Assembly: GCA_013400115.1 (NCBI GenBank) | Contig: VXBP01010393.1 | Coordinates: 310,001 to 374,000, forward strand | DNA from: Rhinopomastus cyanomelas | Lineage: Eukaryota > Chordata > Aves > Bucerotiformes > Rhinopomastidae | Length of the DNA stretch: 64,000 nucleotides | Direction of reading: 5' to 3' | The notes under the pieces: model-generated | Database searches by the model: none | What the model was told of the DNA's origin: nothing | Seen by the model: only the letters and a program-made list of their open reading frames with translations | Shown: piece by piece, positions 54,202 to 64,000 of the stretch | How the letters are laid out: each line of letters begins with the position of its first letter | Numbering within the stretch: the first letter of the stretch is position 1 | Program-made: the position numbers and the translations under genes

Positions 54202-57200
54202 CCCCGGTTTTTAGTTTGACGCCGCCTTCGGTGGGTCTGTGCTCGGGCCGGCCCTGCTCCGCGGGGCCCAGCGGCACCCGTGTGGCCAGGTGCAGCCTCT
54301 CCTTCCAGCCGCAGTGTCCAGCTCCAGGCGGGGGGAGTGGGTCCCTTTTCCCTCAGATCGTGAGTCCCAGGCTGCGAGTGGGGACGGTGCAGCGGTGGAG
54401 CAGAGCTCTGGAGCGGGCGCACGGGCTCTGCCGGTCCCTCCCCTCCTGGGTGTCAGCGGGAGGTGCTGGGAGTTGCCCCACGCAGGCTGCTGCTCCGGCT
54501 GCCTTGTGCTCCCGGTTCTTGTCTCGCCCCCTGCCAGGAGAGCCGGGGCAGGAGCGGACATGGGTGGTGCAGAGGTGGGTGTGAGCGGAATGTGCCTTCT
54601 GTCAGCCGTTTTCCGGGGCAGGTTGGGTTGTGCTTGGCTCCGGCCCCTCTGCCACAGCAGGATCCCCCGGCTCCAGTCGCGCAGGAACACCTCCACCACC
54701 AGCCGGCGAGGGGGGAGGTCTGGCTGCGCGGCCGGCGGGGCTGCGCCTGGGGCGAGGCCTGGGCTCGCCCGGTTGGCCTCATCTGTGGGCAGCGAAGGCT
54801 GGAGCTGGTCGCACTGCAGTCCCCACCCTCTGCTGCTGGAGCTGCGGGGGGAGGCTTTGGGCCACCTCTGCTCAGAGTGTCGCGGGGCTGGGCCGGCGCT
54901 TGCTGCTGTTTCTGGGCCAAGCAGGGCTCTGAGTCGCCGGTGCAGGAGCCCACGGGATGTGGGAGCGGGAGGTCTGCTCTGCCCGAGGGCCGGGCTGGCG
55001 GTGCCGGCTCTGAGCGCGTCCTTCCTGCGGGAGCCCCGGGAACCATCTGCTGGCCCGGAGAGTCGCCAGGCCCGGGGCTCACCCTTCCCAGAGCAGCGCC
55101 TGCTTGTGCGTGGAGGTGGGAACAGGCTAGTCTGGGCCGGGAGAAGGTGCCAGCGGGCTCAAACCCTTGCTGGCTGCCCGCTGAGGCTGCTCTGGGCAGG
55201 AGTCCGGCCGGGTCACGTCCTGCCTCTGCCCTTCCGCACCCAGGCTCCTGCCCCTGCTGTTCCTGTAGGGCGCTGCCGGGTGGGGGACGTCCTGCCTGGG
55301 CACCGGGGAAGAGCAGCAGGGCTCTCAGATGGGAGTGGAAGTTGCTCTGGTGACTGGGCAGCTGCCACGGCGCTCGGGACAGCAAGTCCTGTGGCAGAGG
55401 AGCCTTGGAGGGCCACTTGGCCAGCCCGGGATGGTGGGAGGAGAAGCCCTAGAGCTGCGTGGGGTGGGAGATGTGTCCTCTGCCCACTGCCTGGGTGGAG
55501 GGAGCCCGGGGGGCTCTGTGCTGGACTCTGGCTGCTCATGCTCCAGGCACCGAGTGCCCATGGGGCTGGAGGCTTGGTCAGCACTGGGCTTTCCCAAGCC
55601 CAGTGGGACCTCATCTCCCTCACTAACCCAGCTGCTGGGAGTATCCAGGTGCTGGCTGGCTCCTGTGTCCCTCAGCTGCTGCAGCCCAGGGGGGAGGCTG
55701 CCCCATCCATGTGGGGCTGGAGCTCTGTGCCCCTTGGTCCTTAGAAATCGGGCATCCCTCGTGCTGGTGCCCGGCCTGGGGGGGGAGACTTCTGCAAGTG
55801 GGGGACCCCCAGCCCTGTGCTGAGCAGGCTGGGGAGAGTCCTGCCCCTCTGCTGCCCTCTCCTGCCCCAGCTGCTCGTGTTCCCCCGGCAGGAGGGGCTT
55901 TGCGCCTCGGGGAATGGTTTTGTCTGGGTGGCACCGACCGGCGCCGCGGCCGCAGTCCTGCCCCACACATTGTTCGGCCTCTTTCCTTCCTTCGCTCCAA
56001 CCTGCGGGGGGTTTCCTGCGCTGAGGGCCGACTGCACCCAGGCCCTGATTTCCTGCTGCCGTTCAGTGCCGCGGCGGTCGTGCCAGAGGCTCTGCCATGC
56101 GACCCCTGCGCCGAGCTTGGTGGCGCTGGCCGTCGCTCTGACGCCGTGGGAAGGCTGCGAGAGCCGAGGCGGTACCGAGTCGTCCCGGCTCGGCCATGGC
56201 ATCGTCCTCACAGGTGAGATCTCCCCCACGGGCGCCTCCCTGGCTGCGTCCCGCGTGTGGGCTCCCCTCAGGGGGCTCTGCCCGGCGGGTCAGGCTGGAG
56301 GGCACCCTTCCTCTACTCTGGGTGCAGGGCGGCACCACGAGTGGCTGCAGAGCTGCCTCGCCCTGCTCCGGCTGCCCAGGGCTGGGCCAGTCAGACAGGG
56401 CTTGGCTCTGCCAGGGGTCAGGGAAGGAGCTGAGGCTGCTGGAGTCACTCCTGTGGGGGGTACAGAGCTTTCTGTGGTGAGTCAAGACTAAGGGGCTCCC
56501 CTGCGAGGCTCGAGATGGAGCCCATCGAGTCTACATGGGGCTACCTGCAGCTGCTGAGGCTTTTGGGTGCCCCCCTCGGCTTTCCCCGGGGGTTTGCCGA
56601 GGCCTCGCTCCACCTCCGCCCTTCGGTATTAACACGGGGTGGGATGGGGAACCTGAACGGTGGGGAAATGCAGAGCCCCTGCAGGGCACCTGCTGATGCC
56701 CACCCAGGTGATCACCCGGCCCCCAGCGCTGGGGTCTGCTGCCTGCGCTGCCTCCCAGGGCAGCAGGAAAGACCGAGCGGCTCCCCTCCACAGAGCCGAT
56801 GGCTGCAGCTGCCAGGCTCCCCTCGAGCATCCTCCAGCGGCTGCGGCAGGGTGGCATCGGTAGGTTTTGATGTCGATGGCCCTGCTCTCCTCTCCTCCCC
56901 TCCCCTGCTTCAGGATCTCGCAGCAGCTGGGAGAACCCAGAGGAAAGATTTCCAGAGAGCACAGGAGCAGACGAAGGGTCTGGGTGGCTCCCCTGGCACC
57001 GTCCCCAGCAGGGTCACAGACCGTGAGGGATCAGAAGGGACCTTGAAAGATCATCCAGTCCCATCCCCCTGCCACAGCAGGACCCCCTGGATCCAGTCGC
57101 ACAGGAACAGTCCAGGGGGTTTGAAACATCTCCAGAGAAGGAGACCCCACAACCCCTTGGGCAGCCCCTGCTAGTGCCCTGTCCCCTGCCCCCTCAGCAG

Positions 57201-58300
57201 GGTGAGCAGCGCTGGGCTCAGCCAGGTGTGGATGCGACTCCGGGCTCAGACGCCGCCCGGTCACCTCGAACTAGCTGGGAAGGGGAAGGGCTGCTGCCTG
57301 CAGATCCCAAGGCCGGTTGCTAATGAGTTTATTCTTTGGGGCAGCTCAGCCCTTGATCCAGCACTTCCCTGTCCCGGGGCTGCACAGGGCTGTCATCAGC
57401 TGACTCCATGAGGAATGGAGCTGGACGGAACCCACCTGGGCGCTTGACACCTCCTGGGGCCTGCAGGGATCAAAGCCGGGGTGACAGCAGGCGACGTCAG
57501 GCGCTGAGAGCAGCCCTCCTTCCCCTCCGGTGCTTTCACTCGGAAATAAGCAGCCGCCCTGGTGCATCCCAGCCGTGCTGGAGCAGCAGAGAACCCAGGG
57601 GTGTTTTTGCTCTGGGGCGCAGCAGCTCCTCCTTGTTCAACCTGCAGTGCACCCCAGAGCTCAGCCGCGGCTCCCTGAAGGCTGGTGCCAGCGCCGGGTG
57701 CCCAGACCTGCCTGCGCATTCCTTGTGCCAGGGCTGCGCTCGCCAGGATGCCCGGGCCCGGCAGCCACCCTCCTTGCCCTGTCACGGACCGTTTCCCACC
57801 TGGGTTTTGGGTGCTGGAGGCAGCCGTGGGCCCCGGGAAGGAGGGAGCTGGGCTGTGGGACACAGGGGCTCAGTGGTGCCGCTGTGCAGGAAGCCGGAGT
57901 GTGGGCAAGGGGCTGGGTCGGGGCTCGGACTGGGTGACCTTTCGAGGTCCCTCTCTTTCTGTGCTTCCCTCTGCCCCGGAGGTTTTGGAGCCAGGTTGGT
58001 GAACACACACCCACCTGGTCTGTGGGTGCTGCTGAAAAGACAGGGAACCCCCCAAATGACCTCAGAGCCGCTCTGCTCCCTCGGTCTGGCCCCCGGCTGT
58101 TTCCAGGCAGAGCGTGTCCAGCCCCCGACACCACAGGAGGAGCTGGACGGGACCCCCGGGGCTGTCTGTGCCCTGGGAGCAGCGCTGGAGCAGGACGGCC
58201 CTTCTGCAGCCGTGGAGGGTCCGCTGCGGGCGATGCCCCGGACAACCACAGCGCTGGGTCCCTGCTCTGGCTGGGGTCAGCGGGCAGGAGCCTCTCGGGC
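54202..58300. other. GC-rich region downstream of MORF4L1, no gene recognised
   Basis: Contains short CR1 tails at about 54645-54705 (inverted), 57010-57190 (inverted) and 57920-57965. At 56196 there is a Kozak-like ATG with six codons ending at a GTGAG donor, which I do not consider enough to call. No conserved protein segment was seen in either strand. Confidence 0.5.
57010..57190 (-). repeat. CR1 LINE 3' end
   Basis: Inverted CR1: 'gtgagggatcagaagggacc', 'gatcatccagtcccatcccc', 'ggatccagtcgcacaggaac', then 'gagaaggagaccccacaacc'; truncated near 57190. Confidence 0.88.
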
Positions 58301-58326
58301 CTCCCCGGGGCGGCCGGAGCTGAGGC

Positions 58327-58402
58327 CATAAAAGCAGGGGCTGGCCGTCACCCTGGGAGTCTGCAGCCGCCTGTGCCCCGCGTCAGAGCCCCCGGCCGAG
58401 CG
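58327..58402 (+). promoter_or_regulatory. Candidate TATA-type promoter with short first exon
   Basis: CATAAAAGC at 58327-58335 stands about 30 bases before a possible start near 58358-58362. A GTAAGG donor follows at 58403, leaving a noncoding first exon of roughly 40 bases in CpG-rich surroundings. No downstream exon was recognised. Motif-only evidence. Confidence 0.3.
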
Positions 58403-59841
58403 GTAAGGCGGAGGTGAGGCTGGAGAAGCCGCTCGGGGCTGCCCGGCGCTGCTGCTCCGGCTCCTGCTGGCGCCTGAGGGATGCGCAGGGGGGCTGCTGG
58501 GGAGCGCTGGGCTGTGCTGGGGTTCAGGGGGTTTCCTCTTGCCCTCTTTGCTCACGGTGAGTAGATCAGGAGCAGCCTGCGACCCCCGGGCACCCCGCGA
58601 GCGGGGAACGCCGGGGCCGCCGGAGCTCCTGCTCGCTGCCGGAAGGTCATTGCCGGTACCGCAGCCAGCACAGTGGGGCTGCCCTCGGGGAGCCCTGACC
58701 CACAGGAACCTGCCAGCCTCTGCCTGAACCCGGCTGTGGGTGACGGTGCTGACCCGCCGGGGTGGGTGCTGCTGACCCGCCGGGGAGGACCCTTCCAGCG
58801 CTCCGGGCAACCAGCCCTTGGGAGCGGCTGGGGAGTCGGTCCTGCGGCTCCTCCTTCTCGCGGCAGTTTCGCACCAGAACCTGCGGTTGGCTCCGAGGTG
58901 TCTCTGCCCCGGCTGGAGCCGTCTGGCAGCTGCAGCCTCGCAGCCTGGTCCTCTGCTGCCCCGGCTGCGGAAGGGTTGAAGGGTCCGGGGGGCTCCAGGT
59001 TTGTCTCTTCCCTGCTGCCTCTGCTCTGTGGAAGCTGCTCTTCCCACCCTCGCAGAGCAGGGGGTCCTCTGGTGCCCGGGTGGTGTCTGCGGGGTTGTTG
59101 TCCTTCCTGGGAGGGTGACTGAGCTGATTCTGGGTGGGAACTGGGGGGACACAACCAGCTGTGGGGTTGTCACGCGGGGGAGATCCCTGAGCAGGTCCTG
59201 AGGAGCCGAGCGGGTCCTCTGAGCCGGGGGCACAAAGGCAGCTGGAGGAGGAGGCAGATGGAGCAGGCTGGTGCTGTAGGACAGAGAGCTCCCGGCTGGC
59301 ACCTGGGGAGCTGCCAGGGGTGGGTTTGGGGCCTCTCTCACCCTGCCCAGCGCCCCACATCTCTGGGGCAGCGGCGAAGGAGCCGGCAGAGCTGAGCCGG
59401 GGAGCGGCGCGGGTTCCACAGAGCTGACTCAAAGCTTTGGTGGGCGACTTCAAAGCCCCGGCCCATGGCCTCTGGACACCTCCCTTCCCTCAGAGCCACG
59501 GGGTGGCGTGGCCAGTCGGCTGTCCCAGCAGGGAGGGGTGGCCCAGTGGGTGCCTCAGCAGGTGCCCCAGCAGAGCAGGATGTCCCAGTGGGTGCCCCAG
59601 AGGGGCGGGATGTCCTCCTGGGTGCTGTGTCTGTGCCAGGCTGCCCCAGCAGTGCAAAGAAACCCCACGGATGGCCCCGAGCCGTCGCTGCAAGTCCCAG
59701 AGGAGAGGCTGGGGGGAGGTCGCGGCCCCCCTGGGCTGTTTCCACTCCCAGCCGGCCGGAGGTGCCGTCTGCGCCCTCCTGCTCTGATCTGAGGGCTCCT
59801 GCCCCGAATTCCCCAGGCGAGGGCTGGGGGTAAAATTAGCT

Positions 59842-60870
59842 GCTTTATTTCGGGGCTGGCGGCCGCCAGCTCCAGCACCGCTGTCTGCCCTCCTGCCTCA
59901 TACCAGTCACCCGCTGCTGGTTTCCCTGCTCCAGGGGCTGAGGGCCCTGCGCTGCAGCCAGAGCAGCTCCGGGGGTGGCCTGTGGGGCCACTGCTGCCCT
60001 GAGCCAGAGCCCTTGCCAGAGCCAAACCCACCCACAGGAAATTCCCACCCGGTTCCCCGCTGGCCGCCGGTGTCCAGGAGGGAGCAGCAGGTTTATTTGG
60101 CAGAGCATCGTGAAATCAGAGGGTGCAGGGGCTGGGCTGAGCCACCAGCCGTCCCCGCGGTACCCGGGGCTTTGAGCACCCCCAGCCACGTCCCCATCCT
60201 CCCCCAGGGCAGATCCCTTCTTGCTGCCCCAGCGAGGGCCGGGCTGCCCCCCGTTTGCTGCAGCAGGTTCAGCAGCAGGACTTGGAACCCGCTGGTTTCT
60301 GGCTGCTCAGGGCAGAAGCTCAGGGCTGACGAAGCTGGTCCGTGGGGCTCGGAGACCTGGGGGGGTTCTGCGGCTGCTGTTTGGGATTAGGGGGGAGAGG
60401 CTGCGGCTGCTGTCGCGGGTGCGTTGCAAATCCCCGCTGGGTGGCTGCTGCCCCGCTCCTCAGCAGCCTGGGGCTGGCCCCGGGACCCCTCGGTGCCGGC
60501 GAGGACGTGGTGTGGGGGAGCTGTTGAAGGTCGGGGGGCTCTAGTTTCGCTGTTGATCCATCTGAGCTCCGTCGGGGCTCCGAGCTGCTGCCGGCCCAAC
60601 CCAGCCGCCAGGCACGGAGGGCAGGGACGCTCAGGAGGAGGCAGCTGTGGCTGAGGGATGCAGACCCTTGGGGTCAGCTTCGGGGTGGCCAGGGTTGCCC
60701 GGGAGCTCTGGTTTGCAGCGCAGGCAGCCGGCAATCCCGCGGATGAGGACAGAGAGAGCCCTGGGGGTGGCCAGCAGCTCTGTGAGCTGCTCTCGGAGCA
60801 GCCCCCAGCCAGGGCATCGGCCCCGAAGGCCGGGGGGCCCCTCTGCTGGGGTCCAGGTGGACAGCACAGC
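59842..60870 (-). other. Possible 3' end of a minus-strand gene
   Basis: Minus-strand AATAAA hexamers are seen (as TTTATT) near 59842 and 60092. Upstream on that strand, an open stretch at 60631-60867 reads WGLLREQLTELLATPRALSV, then LIRGIAGCLRCKPELP, with a TGA stop and an acceptor-like site near its start. I do not recognise the protein. The overlapping + strand is also open, so this may be chance in GC-rich DNA. Confidence 0.25.
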
Positions 60871-61124
60871 AAGGGGCCCCGCAGACCCGCTGCTCTCTCT
60901 TCCCTGGGACAGAGTCGGTCCTTGGAGCAGAGCCGGTCACTCCCTGAGCTCTGGCCAGAGGGCATTCCGCTCCTTCGGGTCAGGCTGCCGCATTCCTTCG
61001 GGCTCCTTATCGCTTCCCCTGTTTGCCTGCCCTCCCTCGAGCACGTTTGGGGTGAGGGCTGCTCTCTGACCCCATCCAAGGGGGGCTGCCTCCTGCCTGG
61101 GGCAGCCCCAGCTCTTTGCAGGGT

Positions 61125-61240
61125 AACTTTTGGGATGCAGACGCCTGGGAGATGGCCTCAGGGTCCAGATGCTTGGGGGATGGCTTCAGGGTCCCGATAG
61201 CTGGGGATGGCTTCAGGATGCAGATACCTGGTCCACATTT
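61125..61240. repeat. Degenerate 32-bp tandem repeat
   Basis: Three to four diverged units with 'gggatggcttcagggtcc' / 'gcagatacctgg' motifs. Confidence 0.7.
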
Positions 61241-61619
61241 TCTGCCTCTGGAGCTGCTTCGTAAATCCTTGGAGCCTCCTGGGGCGGCACCAGGCTCTGC
61301 AGAGAGGGGCTCAGCAAGGCTTGGAGACCCAAGAGAAGGTCCCCTCCGTAGGGACGATCAAAATCTTCCCCTGCCAGCCAGCACCAGAGGCCCTTGCGGG
61401 CAGGAGGACGACCCTGGCAGCCCTCGTGCCAGCACACGTTCCGGGGGAAGAGCTGAGGGGCACAAGCTGAGCTCTCCCAGCTGGGGCTGCCAGCACCCGC
61501 TCCCTTCCTTCGGGGTGTTATCTGTTCTGGGGGGGTGTGGGGCTGCCGGGAGCACTCGGGACGGCCTGTTCTGTCGGCTGTGCTGGTCGCAGGAGCAGCC
61601 CTGCTCTCAGCACCCACTT

Positions 61620-61832
61620 GGGAGCTGGCAGAGAGCTGTGGGAGCTGGTGGAGAGCTGTGGGACCTGTGGGAGCTGGTGGACAGCTGTGGGAGCTGGTGG
61701 AGAGCTGGTGGAGAGCTGTGGGAGCTGGTGGAGAGCTGGTGGAGAGCTGTGGGAGCTGGTGGAGAGCTGTGGGAGCTGGTGGAGAGCTGTGGGAGCTGTG
61801 GGAGCTGGTGGAGAGCAGTGGGAGCTCGGGTC
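61620..61832. repeat. GAGCTGTGG/GAGCTGGTG minisatellite
   Basis: About 210 bp built from two short interleaved words, 'gagctgtgg' and 'gagctggtggag', in higher-order units of roughly 21 and 33 bp. Several reading frames stay open through it on both strands, which explains the repetitive open frames here; none looks like a real protein. Confidence 0.9.
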
Positions 61833-62391
61833 CCACCTGCCCCCGTTCCTGTGGCTGGTGCTGGGCACCGGGGCGGGCTGTTCCTGTGCCCGCCGGGCTC
61901 TGTCTGCGATGGCTGAGCTCAGCCAGGGCTGAGCTGCTGCGTGACGGGGCCATGAGTGGGGTGGCCAGGACACAGCTAATGGTCCTGGGGCTGAGCAGCA
62001 GCCACAGCGAGCACAACGCCAGCCCTCCCGTAGACGCAGCCAGGTAGGCACTGCTCTACCCGCTGTCGCTGCTCCCCGGGAGCAACCGTCCCCTTCACTC
62101 GCAGGGAAGAGGTTTGCAGGGGCCGCCACCGCTTTGCATTTGCTGAGGGTGGGTCCCAGTGCCCAGCTCCCAGCTCCCTGTCCCTGCTCCCAGCCCCCGG
62201 TGCCCTCCTGCCCCCCGTGCTCCCCCTGAGGGGCTCCCCAGTGCCCGAGCGCCCCCCTCCCCGCCATCCTCTTGCATCTCTCCCCCTCCCCGCAGGGCGC
62301 CCCCTGGCGGCCGGGCGGTTCCGCGCAGGTGAAGGCTCCGCCCCGCCACGCCGCTCCCTTCAAACGAGGAAGTCCCTCCCCCCCCCCCCCC
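61833..62391. other. GC-rich segment before the gap, with a strong CTCF-like motif
   Basis: GCGCCCCCTGGCGG at 62297-62310 is the reverse complement of a near-perfect CTCF core (13 of 14 with CCASYAGRKGGCRS). An ATG at about 61952 with 30 open codons ends at a GTAGGC donor near 62043 but matches nothing I know. The segment ends in a run of at least 13 C. Confidence 0.55.
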
Positions 62392-62834
62392 NNNNNNNNN
62401 NNNNNNNNNNNNNNNNNNNNNNNNNNNNNNNNNNNNNNNNNNNNNNNNNNNNNNNNNNNNNNNNNNNNNNNNNNNNNNNNNNNNNNNNNNNNNNNNNNNN
62501 NNNNNNNNNNNNNNNNNNNNNNNNNNNNNNNNNNNNNNNNNNNNNNNNNNNNNNNNNNNNNNNNNNNNNNNNNNNNNNNNNNNNNNNNNNNNNNNNNNNN
62601 NNNNNNNNNNNNNNNNNNNNNNNNNNNNNNNNNNNNNNNNNNNNNNNNNNNNNNNNNNNNNNNNNNNNNNNNNNNNNNNNNNNNNNNNNNNNNNNNNNNN
62701 NNNNNNNNNNNNNNNNNNNNNNNNNNNNNNNNNNNNNNNNNNNNNNNNNNNNNNNNNNNNNNNNNNNNNNNNNNNNNNNNNNNNNNNNNNNNNNNNNNNN
62801 NNNNNNNNNNNNNNNNNNNNNNNNNNNNNNNNNN
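62392..62834. other. Assembly gap (443 N)
   Basis: A run of N immediately behind a poly-C tract. Open frames that span it are artefacts of translating N. Confidence 0.99.
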
Positions 62835-64000
62835 GGGATTAGAGGGGGATCTCTGTGGGATGTCTGTGTTTCGATGGAGCAGGAGGGTTGAGAAGCCAAG
62901 AGGGGGCCTGGGGACTTTGTGGTGGGTGAGGCAGGACTGGGGAGATGGGGGTGTTCCGAGGTCTTTGGAGGTGAACAGGGTAGTAGTGTGAGGGGTGCCT
63001 GGAATTCGGGGTGTAGCAGGGTCCGGGCAGGGGGACCCTGTGTGGGGCCGGAGCCGAGGGTTTGCTTGGGGTAGCCCGAGGGGAAGGGAGCCTCTGGGCC
63101 TCTGTGGGCAGACCCTGGCATCCAGCGCGGTGGGGATCCGCCGGAGGAGAGTGGGGTCCCTCGGGGTTTGTGGGTGGGGGCTGAAAGGGCAGTTGGGGAT
63201 CCCGGGGTGGCCCGTGCGTGGGACGGAGGCTCGGCAGGGCGAGGATCCTCGAGCGCTGGCGTGAGGCAAGATGGGGATAGCCGCTGCGCCTGGCAGCCGG
63301 CCCCGCTGCCCTGGGTGACCTGCAGCTCTGCAGACGAGTGGGTGAACGCGCGTTGCCTCGGCCTTCGGTTTTGCTTTCTGGCCCAGCAGGGACCAGCACC
63401 TTTGTTTAACCCCCTAAGAACCCCGGGAGAGCAGGCGCTCGGAGCCCTGGCTGGCAGCCTGCCCCGGGGCTCGCGGAGATGCAAGCACGCGGTGGGGTCT
63501 GTGGCTTGTCGGGCACTGGTGGCTTGTGAGGCCAAATCCAGGCGCTTATCGCGGTCCAGAGCAGGAGGATTTGCCTGGGCAAGTGTGGCTAGTGACTGTA
63601 CAGTTGTGGTTGCTGATTGCTCGCTCCAGAGATAGTGGGGCTGGCGGAGCTGCAGCCTCTGGGGACGAGGTCCCTCTGGGGTGGTGCAGTGGTCTGGTTC
63701 TCTTCGGCTCCCAAAGTTGAGGCTGGAACTGCCTCTGATTGCTTTTCATTTCCACAGACGACTCTTGGTGAGGGAGGGCTTTGTGACCGAGGAGAGCTGT
63801 TGGGAAATGGCTTTGTGTGGAAAATCATCCCTGCCCGTGGCCGCTCGGGAACTGCAGCGTCCCGGGGTTCCGCGGTGGCAGTGGCTCAGTCTCCTGTGCT
63901 GCCGCCCTGGGCGCCCGGGGTAGCGGTGAGGGGCAGGCTGAGGGGATCCGCTGAGTTTATCGGTTGCCGCGTGAGACACTGGCCATCTCAAACGCCGCTC
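62835..64000. other. G-rich region after the gap, no gene recognised
   Basis: From 62835 to about 63290 the + strand is strongly G-rich with many GGGG runs, a potential quadruplex-forming region. From 63300 to the end it becomes mixed. A CAG acceptor-like site near 63758 is followed by no recognisable exon. Confidence 0.55.

Noticed and set aside
56196..56213. Kozak-like ATG with six codons (MASSSQ) ending at a GTGAG donor
   Set aside because: Too short to judge and no partner exon recognised.
61518..63535. Long minus-strand open frames across the N gap
   Set aside because: They remain open only because N codons are not stops; flanks are low-complexity.

Overview
The window is vertebrate nuclear DNA and almost certainly avian. 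It is GC-rich and gene-dense, with short introns, and it is littered on both strands with truncated chicken-repeat-1 (CR1) LINE 3' ends, the dominant interspersed repeat of bird genomes. The recognisable genes correspond to human chromosome 15q genes (chicken chromosome 10 from memory). Nothing prokaryotic, viral or CRISPR-like is present. All three protein genes lie on the + strand, and the intron phases of every exon listed here were checked by hand and are consistent.

Layout: (1) 1-3.7 kb holds the 3' four exons of CIAO2A (FAM96A), a cytosolic iron-sulfur assembly factor; its first exon lies to the left of the window. (2) 3.7-5.7 kb is intergenic and mostly CR1 fragments. (3) 5.7-6.3 kb is a CpG-rich segment with an 80-bp tandem repeat carrying three CTCF-like motifs, probably the 5' region of the next gene. 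(4) 6.3-29.4 kb is ADAMTS7, a secreted metalloprotease. Twenty-three coding exons are visible, from the prodomain to the PLAC domain, including a 1,758-bp mucin-like exon; the signal-peptide exon could not be placed. (5) 29.4-36.9 kb is intergenic, with CR1 fragments and GC-rich sequence. (6) A tRNA-Lys(CUU) gene lies about 300 bp before the MORF4L1 start codon. (7) 37.3-53.6 kb is MORF4L1 (MRG15), a chromodomain/MRG-domain chromatin protein, complete in 12 coding exons and 323 residues. (8) 53.7-64 kb has no recognisable gene. It holds minisatellites, a 443-base assembly gap behind a poly-C run, a CTCF-like motif in the opposite orientation to the first cluster, a TATA-type candidate promoter, and hints of a minus-strand gene end.

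The genes do not form a pathway: CIAO2A acts in cytosolic Fe-S targeting, ADAMTS7 in the extracellular matrix and MORF4L1 in chromatin. I found no convincing undescribed gene system. The most noteworthy observations are a 60-bp tandem duplication that copies an ADAMTS7 splice donor while keeping the frame open, CTCF-like sites in convergent orientation bracketing ADAMTS7-MORF4L1, repeated tandem amplification of the CR1 3' tail, a CpG-rich start-like segment inside the last ADAMTS7 intron, and a gene order that differs from the human map as I remember it.
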